Assembly (NCBI GenBank): GCA_023129655.1
Contig: JAGMBN010000015.1
Location: forward strand, 1-18,959
From: a bacterium
GTDB taxonomy: Bacteria > JAHJDO01
Direction of reading: 5' to 3'
DNA: 18,959 nt
The notes under the pieces: generated by a model
What the model saw: the letters and a program-made list of their open reading frames with translations, nothing else
Told to the model about the DNA's origin: nothing
Database searches by the model: none
Shown: positions 1-6,864 of the stretch, in pieces
How positions within the stretch are numbered: position 1 is the first letter of the stretch
Layout: each line of letters opens with the position of its first letter
Translations under genes and position numbers: made by a program

Positions 1-752
1 GATTTAAAAGTAACGGAAATCGTTGTGTGAAAGGTAAATGGTAGAATTTTTTTCATCTCGGGAAGAATATTTGATGCCCTGATTCCTTTGAATTGTGTCA
101 TTATAAGCTTCAAGACGACAACTGATAAACAGACTGCGGGTATAAAAGCTGCCAGAACATAACCAAACATTACATATTCCAATCCCAAACTAACAAGACT
201 GACGGGGAAAATGAACCTTGCAAATGCGCTTGATGCATTAAATATACTCATTATCTTGAACTTTTTAAATGTTTGAATTACAGCAAGCGATGTGCCATTA
301 ACTGTTGAGAGAAGAGGAGCCAAAGCGTATATCTTTATCAGTTTTGAGGATATATGTCCGTGAAATACCTTTTGCGCTACAATATCTCCAATCAGCATGA
401 TAATACAAAAACACAATATTCCTAAAAATGCATCTACTAAATATCCTATTTTGATGATACTTAGAGCCTTATTCTTCTGGTTTTTCACGAGGTAATCTGT
501 TGCAAATTTGGTAACTGCCTCCCCGATTCTAACATCAATAAGTTCACTTATTACAAGAACTACTGCCATTGCTTCAAACAGCTGACCATATTCATTTGGA
601 GATAATATCTTACCAAGAATAAGAATTATCAATAGCCGGAAGGTCTTTGTTGCAATATCACCTCCAAACATAAAGCTGGTGTTTTTGACCAACGTTCTCT
701 TAAGCTGATTCTGCCCTATGAACCTTAAAATGAATTTCTTCAAGTATCCCAT
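1..752 (-). CDS. Wzx-like polysaccharide flippase, N-terminal part (runs off window)
   Basis: About 250 residues are visible and the frame is still open at position 1, so the C-terminus lies outside the window. The protein begins MGYLKKFILRFIGQ and continues with NTSFMFGGDIATKTFRLL and LGKILSPNEYGQLFEAMAVV. That is the typical start of the MATE/MviN-superfamily polysaccharide exporters: a basic amphipathic head, a first membrane helix, then a 'LSPxEYG' turn. Several hydrophobic segments follow. Family knowledge: such proteins flip lipid-linked oligosaccharide units across the inner membrane. I chose ATG at 750-752; another ATG five bases upstream hits a stop after five codons. No Shine-Dalgarno sequence is seen. 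A TATAAT hexamer lies only about eight bases upstream, so the mRNA may be nearly leaderless. The gene is divergent from the GT-C/radical SAM operon. Family is confident; substrate is unknown. Confidence 0.85.
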   Translation of the reverse strand, partial: MGYLKKFILRFIGQNQLKRTLVKNTSFMFGGDIATKTFRLLIILILGKILSPNEYGQLFEAMAVVLVISELIDVRIGEAVTKFATDYLVKNQKNKALSIIKIGYLVDAFLGILCFCIIMLIGDIVAQKVFHGHISSKLIKIYALAPLLSTVNGTSLAVIQTFKKFKIMSIFNASSAFARFIFPVSLVSLGLEYVMFGYVLAAFIPAVCLSVVVLKLIMTQFKGIRASNILPEMKKILPFTFHTTISVTFK

Positions 753-760
753 ATCATCGC

Positions 761-789
761 ATTATAGCAGAAAAGAATTAAATTTCCAG
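761..789 (-). promoter_or_regulatory. Candidate promoter of the flippase gene
   Basis: On the minus strand a perfect TATAAT (761-766) lies 17 bases from a poor -35 hexamer, CTGGAA (784-789). The -10 box is only eight bases from the ATG at 752, so a transcript started here would be almost leaderless. Only the -10 box is convincing. Confidence 0.35.
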
Positions 790-792
790 AAT

Positions 793-821
793 TTGACAGC
801 CAAATTAAGCGATGTTATATT
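793..821 (+). promoter_or_regulatory. Sigma-70-type promoter for the GT-C/radical SAM operon
   Basis: TTGACA (793-798), a 17-base spacer and TATATT (816-821) form a near-consensus sigma-70 promoter. Transcription would start near 828, just before the palindromic element at 831-915, so the whole element would lie in the 5' untranslated leader of the gene at 927. Confidence 0.7.
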
Positions 822-830
822 GGCAGGAAT

Positions 831-915
831 TAACTCACCCTGACCCTCTCTTGGGAAGAGAGGGAAGATGCTCGCTCTCCCTTCTCTTTGAAGAGAAGGG
901 GTAGGGGATGAGTTA
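831..915 (+). repeat. 85-bp palindromic element in the 5' leader
   Basis: The ends are imperfect inverted repeats, TAACTCACCCTGACCC at the left and GGGGTAGGGGATGAGTTA at the right. Inside are two hairpins: 844-864, CCCTCTCTT-GGG-AAGAGAGGG, a 9-bp stem; and 879-900, CCCTTCTCTT-TG-AAGAGAAGGG, a 10-bp perfect stem. It looks like a non-coding REP/MITE-type dispersed repeat; only one copy is in this window. It abuts GAGGG (916-920), the Shine-Dalgarno sequence of the next gene, with ATG six bases further on. Folding of the leader could therefore affect access to the ribosome site (inference). Confidence 0.7.
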
Positions 916-926
916 GAGGGAAAAAA

Positions 927-2327
927 ATGACAGGTAAATTGGCAAAGAAAAAAGTCTACAAAATTGAACTTTTGATTTTTGTTGTTCTCGTTATATCCTA
1001 TGGCTACTTTTTTAGAAAACTTGACTGGAACGGCAGCACAAGACTTGATCTTGCATGGTCAATAGTTGATAATCATTCACTTAGCATTGATGCATATCAC
1101 GAGAATACAGGAGACAAGGCATTCTATAAGGGTCGTTTTTACACAGATAAAGCTCCTGGGATTTCGTTTCTTGGCGCGCCATTTTACTTTATAGCATCAA
1201 AGATCTCCATGTTTTTTCAGCCATCTTCGGCTTTAGTTGACTATATATTCAAAATCTACATTCCAACATTCTTTGTAGTTATAATTCCATCAGCAATAAT
1301 GGGTGTGATTTTCTACAGGTTAACTAATCTATTTCTTAATAATATTAGTTTGTCCATTTTGGGAACTATGAGCTATAGCCTTGGAACTATTGTCTTTTTT
1401 TACTCAAATATGTTTTATGCGCATCATGTTGCAGGTTTTCTTTTTTTTACAGCATTTTACATTTTGGTCAGGAGCACAAATATCAAAGAAGTTGATAAAT
1501 CTAAAATTTTTTTAAGTGGCACCTTACTAGGACTAGCTATTTTATGCGAATATCCAATGATGCTTTTTGCTATATTTATCTTTATTTATCTATTTATAGT
1601 TAGTAAATCAATTAAACCACTTGCGTACCTGGCTCTTCCTGTATGTTTAGCCATTATAATACTATGTATATATCACTACGCCTGCTTTGATAATCCTTTT
1701 AAAACAGGTTATAACTATGAACATCTTAGCTATTTTGCAAAACACCATGCTCAGGGAATTAGCGGCATCAAGCTTCCTAAGCTGAGTAGAATTATTAAGT
1801 TAACGTTTGGTCTAAAAATGGGGATATTTATGATGCATCCTTTTCTACTGTTTGCTTTTCCAGGGGCTTATTTTGGGTTAAAAAGCAAAAAGAAAAGAGA
1901 ATTTCTCTTTTTTATTATTATTTCAGCAGCTGTGGTATTATTCTATTCTTCATTTAAATTTTTCGCAGAGCGCTTTCTAATAACAGCTATTCCATTTCTG
2001 TGTATTTTGGCGATATATGGAGTAGCAAAGCTAAAATCGAAAATATTAACATCAATCTTTACTGCTCTAGCAGGGATATCAAGTATTTTAATGTTGTTTG
2101 CAACCGGAACAGACGTTCTTACACACCAGAAAGATGCTATGTTTTATCATAATATATTTCATTGTTTAGGGGACTCCAGTATATATATTTTTTTTGAAGC
2201 TAATTTATTCTCAATATTATTTGAGAAGACAAGAATGTTGACGCTTATACCTATTATAGCTATATGGGCTATATGTATGATAGTCTTTCGTAAAATCAAT
2301 AGACAAACAAAAAAGCAAATAATATAA
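927..2327 (+). CDS. GT-C-type multi-pass membrane protein, putative lipid-linked sugar glycosyltransferase
   Basis: A 466-residue polytopic protein with a basic N-terminus, a first membrane helix at about residues 13-30 and roughly ten further hydrophobic segments. The first periplasmic loop carries TRLDLAWSIVDNHSLSID and then NTGDKAFYKG, FYTDKAPGIS and FLGAPFY (about residues 38-88). This acidic loop with a 'YxDKAPG' turn is shared by a set of GT-C-fold (ArnT/PMT-like) bacterial membrane proteins. Family knowledge suggests transfer of a sugar from a polyprenyl-phosphate donor on the outer face of the inner membrane; donor and acceptor are not evident. The start is fixed by GAGGG six bases upstream. 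It lies behind a near-consensus promoter and ends two bases before the radical SAM gene, so the two are co-transcribed and probably coupled. Confidence 0.75.
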   Translation: MTGKLAKKKVYKIELLIFVVLVISYGYFFRKLDWNGSTRLDLAWSIVDNHSLSIDAYHENTGDKAFYKGRFYTDKAPGISFLGAPFYFIASKISMFFQPSSALVDYIFKIYIPTFFVVIIPSAIMGVIFYRLTNLFLNNISLSILGTMSYSLGTIVFFYSNMFYAHHVAGFLFFTAFYILVRSTNIKEVDKSKIFLSGTLLGLAILCEYPMMLFAIFIFIYLFIVSKSIKPLAYLALPVCLAIIILCIYHYACFDNPFKTGYNYEHLSYFAKHHAQGISGIKLPKLSRIIKLTFGLKMGIFMMHPFLLFAFPGAYFGLKSKKKREFLFFIIISAAVVLFYSSFKFFAERFLITAIPFLCILAIYGVAKLKSKILTSIFTALAGISSILMLFATGTDVLTHQKDAMFYHNIFHCLGDSSIYIFFEANLFSILFEKTRMLTLIPIIAIWAICMIVFRKINRQTKKQII

Positions 2328-2329
2328 TT

Positions 2330-3448
2330 ATGTTCTTATTCTATCTCCTAAAAAGGCTCAGGAGTAAACTTCACAACATTAATGTTAAAAGGAAATTAAA
2401 GGTTATATATTCATGGGGAACAGGAAGAGCTTTTCAATTACCTGAAGAAATTTGTATTGAACTCACAAGAAGATGTAATCTCAGATGCTCAATGTGTTAT
2501 CAGCAGCACAATCAGATCCGCGCTGAAGACGAGCTGTCCTTAGAAGAAATAAAAAGCACGTTCAATAAATTAAAACTAAAAACTGTAAGTCTTATTGGCG
2601 GAGAGATTTTTATTCGCAAGGATATCTTTGATATTCTGGATTATTTTGCTGCTAAAGGGGTAATTATTCAAAACTTAACAACAAACGGCACGCTGATAGA
2701 TGAAGAAAAAGCTAAGCGTCTGTCCTATTTTATTAAACGTAAAACGATACGAAACATATCAATTTCTTTTGACGGCAAAAAGGAGACACACGATATAATA
2801 CGAAATTCCAAGGAGGCATTTAAACGCGCATTTAATGGGGCTGAAAGACTTTTAACCTCATTAAAAACTCTTGGTATAAATACTGATAAGTGTATGCACA
2901 TTAATTCAGTAATCTCAAAACTTAATATAAAAAGATTTGACGAGTGCATTGATGTTACAAAAGAGCTTGGCATAAAGAACATTGTATTTAATCACCTTAT
3001 TTACAATACTGTTGAGGACTTGAATAGATCCGCAAAGATGGTTGGGAACCCGGAATTGGGACTATTTGATACCTGTTCAGAAAAGCAAAGTATCCAATCA
3101 GAAGAAATTCCTGTGTTATTAAGCACCTGGCAAAAAGCTCTAATAAAGGCTGACGAGCTTGGAATAAACATGTATGCAAGACCTGTTAGTAACCTGGAAC
3201 ATATTAAAAATTACTACAGACCTGATTACAATCCCAGTGGGGTTTGCATATACCCTTTTTTCTCGTGTAGAATAAATTCTGATGGGACTGTGCCTTTTTG
3301 TCTTCTAATGCAGCATAAAATGGGCAACATTAGGACAGACTCTCTCAGCTCTATATGGAACAATACTAAATTCGAGAATATGAGAAAAAAACTCCTATCA
3401 GGAATATACCCTATATGTAAAAGATGCTGCAAGCTGGTTACTTATTAA
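2330..3448 (+). CDS. Radical SAM/SPASM protein
   Basis: A 372-residue radical SAM enzyme. The 4Fe-4S motif CNLRCSMC (C49, C53, C56) follows the strand ICIELTRR. GGEIFIRKDI is the usual SAM-binding 'GGEP' region, here with I in place of P. The C-terminus has the SPASM cysteine pattern: C306, C313, C324 and then C363, C366, C367 (CKRCC), with the typical GNIRTDSLSSIWNN stretch between. Family knowledge: SPASM proteins hold auxiliary Fe-S clusters and modify peptides, proteins or small molecules; some sit in carbohydrate clusters. The chain ends five residues after the last cysteine. ATG lies two bases after the stop of the GT-C gene with no Shine-Dalgarno sequence, so coupled translation is likely. 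The substrate is unknown; co-occurrence suggests the sugar or acceptor handled by the upstream membrane protein. Confidence 0.85.
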   Translation: MFLFYLLKRLRSKLHNINVKRKLKVIYSWGTGRAFQLPEEICIELTRRCNLRCSMCYQQHNQIRAEDELSLEEIKSTFNKLKLKTVSLIGGEIFIRKDIFDILDYFAAKGVIIQNLTTNGTLIDEEKAKRLSYFIKRKTIRNISISFDGKKETHDIIRNSKEAFKRAFNGAERLLTSLKTLGINTDKCMHINSVISKLNIKRFDECIDVTKELGIKNIVFNHLIYNTVEDLNRSAKMVGNPELGLFDTCSEKQSIQSEEIPVLLSTWQKALIKADELGINMYARPVSNLEHIKNYYRPDYNPSGVCIYPFFSCRINSDGTVPFCLLMQHKMGNIRTDSLSSIWNNTKFENMRKKLLSGIYPICKRCCKLVTY

Positions 3449-3470
3449 CAAAATGGAGCTGCTTTTTCAG

Positions 3471-3498
3471 TTGACAAAGGTGCGCATCATAATATACA
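3471..3498 (+). promoter_or_regulatory. Promoter of the barrel-protein gene
   Basis: TTGACA (3471-3476), a 16-base spacer and TATACA (3493-3498). The leader ends in AGGAGGTG (3548-3555), an almost perfect match to the 16S rRNA tail, ten bases from ATG at 3564. Both signals suggest strong independent expression. Confidence 0.6.
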
Positions 3499-3563
3499 CT
3501 TTGCTTGAAATGAGAAGTGTTTTTTGTTAGTAAATATATGCGTAAAGAGGAGGTGAAAGAAAA

Positions 3564-4214
3564 ATGAAATCTTTGTTTAGAGTTGGATTAGGTCTGGTGT
3601 TGGCTGGTTTATGTTTTTGCTTAGTATATGCAGGCGGACTTCCAAAGAAGTCGTCTCAGCCACAGAAAGAAACACAGGTAAAACAAGTTTCTGGAGGTGT
3701 AATGACAGGTGTTTTGACTGCCGCTACAACAATGAAAGAAGCAACGACATGTATAGGGGCTGAAAGTGTTTGGTCGCTTAGAAACAAAATGCCGAGAACT
3801 AAAGTTTACGCAAGAATTGAGACTTCTGAGGATAGATATTATCTTATTGGGATCAGTAAAATAGATTTGAAGGCATCAAATCCATACGAACGAAAAGACA
3901 GAAGGAATGTTCAATATCTTGAGTACGACGCGCAGATTGCATCCAAATACTTCAATAACAGTCTGACACTTAGAGGCGGTATTATAAATTCAGGCGTAGG
4001 GCTTGGAATGGACTATATGCTGGCTGATGAAAAAACCAGCATAACAGTTGAAGGACATAGCGCTGTTTACAGTTCTCCGTTCTTTCTCAGAACAAACTTG
4101 AGTTATAAGATATGGGAAGATAAGGACTACTATATAATCGCCGGCGCAGAAGATATGCTAGATAAGCTTTCACTCATAGCAGGTATAAAAATAGAGTACG
4201 GTCTAGCAAGATAG
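3564..4214 (+). CDS. Small exported outer-membrane barrel-like protein (resembles the C-terminal barrel of some MCE/MlaD-type proteins)
   Basis: 216 residues. Residues 1-23 are a signal peptide: basic start, hydrophobic core VGLGLVLAGLCFCLVYA, likely cleavage after VYA. A low-complexity K/Q/S linker follows. Residues 78-216 alternate polar and hydrophobic residues, as beta strands do: TKVYARIETSEDRYYLIGI, NVQYLEYDAQIASKYF, SLTLRGGIINSGVGLGMDYM, LRTNLSYKIW, DYYIIAGAEDML. From memory, 'YYLIGI ... ALIAKRF-N-LTLRGGIIES-GG-G-DY' segments occur in the region after the MCE domain of MlaD-like proteins of several diderm phyla; here no MCE domain is present. This is a family impression, not a search result. 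The protein probably sits in the outer membrane. The gene has its own promoter, a very strong ribosome site and a hairpin after it. Confidence 0.6.
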   Translation: MKSLFRVGLGLVLAGLCFCLVYAGGLPKKSSQPQKETQVKQVSGGVMTGVLTAATTMKEATTCIGAESVWSLRNKMPRTKVYARIETSEDRYYLIGISKIDLKASNPYERKDRRNVQYLEYDAQIASKYFNNSLTLRGGIINSGVGLGMDYMLADEKTSITVEGHSAVYSSPFFLRTNLSYKIWEDKDYYIIAGAEDMLDKLSLIAGIKIEYGLAR

Positions 4215-4218
4215 TTTT

Positions 4219-4258
4219 TATACCACAGCACAGAAAAGATCCTCTGTGCTGTGGTATA
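4219..4258 (+). terminator. 16-bp perfect hairpin after the barrel-protein gene
   Basis: TATACCACAGCACAGA (4219-4234) and its exact complement (4243-4258) enclose an eight-base loop. The hairpin starts five bases after the TAG stop. There is no clean T-tract on the plus strand (tail TCTATATAAG); the T-run lies before the stem. It may stop transcription between the convergent genes or protect the 3' end of the mRNA. Confidence 0.55.
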
Positions 4259-4281
4259 TCTATATAAGCAGCGAACACCGT

Positions 4282-4347
4282 GTCATTGCGAACGAAATGA
4301 AGCAATCTCAGAGATTGCCACGTCGCTACGCTCCTCGCAACAACGAC
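4282..4347. repeat. Dispersed palindromic repeat, copy 1
   Basis: Begins GTCATTGCGAACGAAATGAA, has a central inverted repeat GCAATCTC-A-GAGATTGC, and ends CTCCTCGCAACAACGAC, a degraded form of the CTCCTCGCAATGAC end of the other copies. Same orientation as copy 3. Its right 22 bases are translated as the C-terminus of the FHA gene. Confidence 0.8.
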
Positions 4348-5297
4348 TTTGAGTGAGTGTTTATATAATTATTAATGATCTGTTGTTTTTCTTCTGGTAA
4401 TTCCGAAAATTCAATGTCCATTTCATATCCATCTTTCAACAATGTCTGTCTGCATGATAGAACATTCCCTAGTATTTCATTAATTACCTTACCATTTGGA
4501 AACTGAATTTGCATTTCTACAGTCGCACTTGTCTCCGGCACGTATTTATCTGTTCTGATACAAACATGCGACTCGCTTATATCCCTAGCATATGCTCGCT
4601 TTTCAAGCATAGGCTGCTCTGAAGCATACACAATATATTTAACAAGCAACTTATCTTTCCCCTTTATAGTTCCTGACTGCGAATCTTTGTTCTCAGATTT
4701 GCCAGTTTCTTGCTTAAAGTTTATTATTTGTTTGCCTATATTTATTTCATCGTTATTTTTTAATATATGTTTGAGCACTTTTTTGCCCTTAATCTTAGTG
4801 CCATTATAGGAATGAATATCGTATAACACATAGCCTTCATGCTGTGGCCGTATCTTTGCGTGAAGTCTGGATACTAATTCATCTTCCAGTATTAGTTCAT
4901 TATCTTCAGATCTTCCTATCCAGAACTCTATGTTTGAACGCAATTTGTATGTTTCTGATTCTCCGCCCTCCTTTCTCCATATAAGCTCAGCAGAAGAAAG
5001 AGACTCAACAACTTCCTTCTCAATTAAGCCTCTTGGTATGTTTTTATATTCATCTTCTTCCTCTTTAGCATGCTGCTTCTGCCCAAACTTTATTATTATA
5101 TCAATCAATTTGTCTATTTTTGAAAGGCCAATATAAACCAGAATAATAAGAGTTGATATCCCAAAAATAGAAAACCCAAATTTAGCAGGGTGATCTTTTA
5201 TAAACAGTTCAGCTTTACTAACTGCAAAAACACTCGCTGAAGAAAATAAAAGTGCAGCAAGTTGACAAATAACTAAAAACAAAAATTTGTTTCGCAT
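4326..5297 (-). CDS. Membrane-anchored FHA-domain protein with degenerate PilZ-like C-terminus
   Basis: 323 residues. A signal peptide or first helix lies at about 1-26 and a second membrane helix at about 41-60, followed by a charged linker. The FHA domain (about 115-195) keeps the phospho-threonine-binding residues: G128-R129-S130, S143-R144 with H146, and N165-G166-T167. Residues about 215-312 resemble a PilZ domain (DISESHVCI in place of DxSxxG, then VEMQIQFPNGK, GNVLSC, YEMDIEFSELPEEKQQIINNYI). The usual RxxxR is not in its proper place and the glycines are replaced, so c-di-GMP binding is doubtful. The likely role is a phosphopeptide-dependent scaffold or regulator at the inner membrane. 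No clear Shine-Dalgarno precedes the ATG. The last seven codons (SLLRGA and stop) lie within a dispersed repeat. It is separated from the aminotransferase gene by 133 bases, so its membership of the upstream operon is uncertain. Confidence 0.8.
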   Translation of the reverse strand: MRNKFLFLVICQLAALLFSSASVFAVSKAELFIKDHPAKFGFSIFGISTLIILVYIGLSKIDKLIDIIIKFGQKQHAKEEEDEYKNIPRGLIEKEVVESLSSAELIWRKEGGESETYKLRSNIEFWIGRSEDNELILEDELVSRLHAKIRPQHEGYVLYDIHSYNGTKIKGKKVLKHILKNNDEINIGKQIINFKQETGKSENKDSQSGTIKGKDKLLVKYIVYASEQPMLEKRAYARDISESHVCIRTDKYVPETSATVEMQIQFPNGKVINEILGNVLSCRQTLLKDGYEMDIEFSELPEEKQQIINNYINTHSKSLLRGA

Positions 5298-5312
5298 ATA
5301 CTATTAAACTAG

Positions 5313-5327
5313 GCTGCCTTTGGCAGC
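5313..5327 (-). terminator. Short hairpin between the aminotransferase and FHA genes
   Basis: GCTGCC-TTT-GGCAGC is a 6-bp perfect stem lying between repeat copy 2 and the FHA start codon. On the minus strand the tail is CTAGTTTAAT, only weakly T-rich. It may be a weak terminator for the long minus-strand operon, or a leader structure of the FHA mRNA. Confidence 0.3.
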
Positions 5328-5336
5328 AACTTTTTC

Positions 5337-5408
5337 GTCATTGCGAGCGACTGAAAGGAGCGTGGCAATCTATGAGATTGCTTCGTCGTTATCACTCCTC
5401 GCAATGAC
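5337..5408. repeat. Dispersed palindromic repeat, copy 2 (inverted relative to copies 1 and 3)
   Basis: 72 bp. It starts GTCATTGCGAGCGACTGAAA and ends CTCCTCGCAATGAC, with the central stem GCAATCT-ATG-AGATTGC. The GTGGCAATCT arm comes before the AGATTGCTTC arm, the reverse of copies 1 and 3. It fills most of the space after the aminotransferase gene and could act as a transcription-attenuating hairpin at the operon end. Confidence 0.8.
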
Positions 5409-5430
5409 AGTACTTTGAAATTCCTATACA

Positions 5431-6549
5431 TTAAACATAGAATTTTCTTATTGTATTACAGATATATTCAATTTGATTTTTCGTCAATTCTGGAAACATA
5501 GGTAATGAAAGTACGCTCTGAGCAAATTTTTCAGTTGTAGGAAAATCATTCTTCTTATAACCTAAGTCTTTATAGGTCTGCTGAAGATGCATAGGTAAAG
5601 GATAATGAATGTTTGTAACAATTCCCTTATTTTTTAGCAATTCCTGCAATTTGTTTCTCTGCTTAGCCCTGATTACGTATAGATGAAATACATGTTTAGC
5701 GTAATTCTTTTCAATAGGAATCGTTACTGAACTAGTTTGAAGTAAACTATTATAAAAAGCGGCACATTTGCGTCTTGCTCTATTCCATTGATCCAAATGT
5801 TTTAATTTTACTCTCAAAACTGCTGCCTGCAATTCGTCAAGCCTGCTATTAAATCCTTTTATTACATTATAGTACTTTTTTTCTTCTCCGTAATTCCTTA
5901 ACATTCGCAATCTCTCTGCTGTTTTCTCATCATTTGTAACCACCATCCCACCATCCCCATAAGCGCCCAAATTTTTGGTTGGATAGAAACTGAAACATCC
6001 TATATTGCCTATTGAACCCACTTTTTTTTCTTTATATTTTGCTCCATGGGCCTGACAAGCGTCTTCTATAACTTTTAAATTATATTTTTTGGCGATCTCT
6101 AATATTGGGTCCATATTCACAGGATGTCCATAAAGGTGAATAGGAATTATTGCTTTTAACTTTTTCGTAAATCTTTTCTTTAGGCATATCTCTAGTTTTT
6201 CTGGAGAGAGCGTATAAGTTTCAGGATCAATATCTACGAAAACCGGAGTTGCGTTTGCAAACGTAATAGCAGAAACAGTAGGCGCTGAAACATTAGGAAC
6301 AGTAATAATCTCATCTCCTGATTTCACTCCGCAAGCAAGTAAAGATAAATGCAATGCTTCTGTTCCTGAACCTACGCCTACGCCATATTTCGTATCACAA
6401 TAGGCTGCAAATTCTTTTTCAAAATTTTTAACATTTTCTCCAAGAATAAACCAGCCAGTTTCAAGAACACTATTGAGTGCTTTATCTATCTCTTTTTTTA
6501 TAGAATTATATTGTATTCTTAAATCAAGCGTAGGAATTTTGGTTTTCAC
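5431..6549 (-). CDS. DegT/DnrJ/EryC1/StrS-family sugar aminotransferase
   Basis: 372 residues, full length for this PLP-dependent fold-type I family. Visible signatures: GSGTEALHL (60-68), phosphate-binding; VIEDACQAHGAKY (160-172) with D163 for the pyridine nitrogen; FSFYPTKNLGAYGDGGMV (186-203) with K192 as the Schiff-base lysine; and the late RLDELQAAVLRVKL and NIHYPLPMHLQ stretches. Family members transfer an amino group, usually from glutamate, to a 3- or 4-keto nucleotide sugar. With RmlB in the same operon, a dTDP-3- or 4-amino-dideoxyhexose is a reasonable product, but position and stereochemistry cannot be read from sequence. The start is GTG at 6547-6549; a stop codon lies directly upstream in frame, and GTGA overlaps the TGA of the preceding gene by four bases, implying coupled translation. 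It is the last gene of the long operon. Confidence 0.9.
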   Translation of the reverse strand: MKTKIPTLDLRIQYNSIKKEIDKALNSVLETGWFILGENVKNFEKEFAAYCDTKYGVGVGSGTEALHLSLLACGVKSGDEIITVPNVSAPTVSAITFANATPVFVDIDPETYTLSPEKLEICLKKRFTKKLKAIIPIHLYGHPVNMDPILEIAKKYNLKVIEDACQAHGAKYKEKKVGSIGNIGCFSFYPTKNLGAYGDGGMVVTNDEKTAERLRMLRNYGEEKKYYNVIKGFNSRLDELQAAVLRVKLKHLDQWNRARRKCAAFYNSLLQTSSVTIPIEKNYAKHVFHLYVIRAKQRNKLQELLKNKGIVTNIHYPLPMHLQQTYKDLGYKKNDFPTTEKFAQSVLSLPMFPELTKNQIEYICNTIRKFYV

Positions 6550-6860
6550 TTAGCTGCCTCTTCACTGTCACGAGCCTCATCCCAAAAAAATCCGCATTTA
6601 TCTTTAAACTCATCCCATTTATCTCTTTCATCAAACGGGTAGTAGAAGCATGTCCTTCGCATCTTATCTGTATTGTAAACTCTACATTGTTTAGTTTTTG
6701 AATTATAATAACTGCAATTCCATTTTCTGCCTAATAATTTAACTTCACAACAACTGCAATTCCTACATTGCCCCTTTCTTTTCTTTACTGAATTTTCGAC
6801 ATATTTTCTTCTAAAAATGACAAAAAACCATCTTCGAATTATTTGTAGATATTTATTCAA
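6546..6860 (-). CDS. Small cysteine-rich protein, possible short CxxCxxCC (YkgJ-like) metal-binding protein
   Basis: 104 residues with eight cysteines: C32, C35, C37, C38, C49, C59, C71 and C89, arranged CRNCSCC ... WNCSYY ... KQCRVYNTDKMRRTCFYYP ... DKCGFFW. The order (cysteine cluster, 'C-x-Y', 'R-x-x-C-x-x-Y-P', late C) resembles the putative zinc- or iron-chelating CxxCxxCC family, but the first cluster has one residue fewer (CxxCxCC). The N-terminus (RRWFFVIFRRK) is basic and aromatic and might touch the membrane. The start is TTG at 6858-6860, four bases after GGTGA; no ATG occurs before M67. It lies between an epimerase gene (gap four bases) and the aminotransferase gene (overlap four bases). 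Function is unknown. A redox or Fe-S partner for the radical SAM enzymes is only a guess. Confidence 0.7.
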   Translation of the reverse strand: MNKYLQIIRRWFFVIFRRKYVENSVKKRKGQCRNCSCCEVKLLGRKWNCSYYNSKTKQCRVYNTDKMRRTCFYYPFDERDKWDEFKDKCGFFWDEARDSEEAAK

Positions 6861-6864
6861 ACAA

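Noticed and set aside
3449..3475. Rho-independent terminator after the radical SAM/SPASM gene
   Set aside because: GCTGC motifs before the TTTTT run are direct and not inverted repeats, so no credible stem forms.
4282..5408. Repeats as a CRISPR array or transposon ends flanking a gene
   Set aside because: The copies differ in length, are palindromic, are not regularly spaced, and the enclosed FHA gene is not a transposase.
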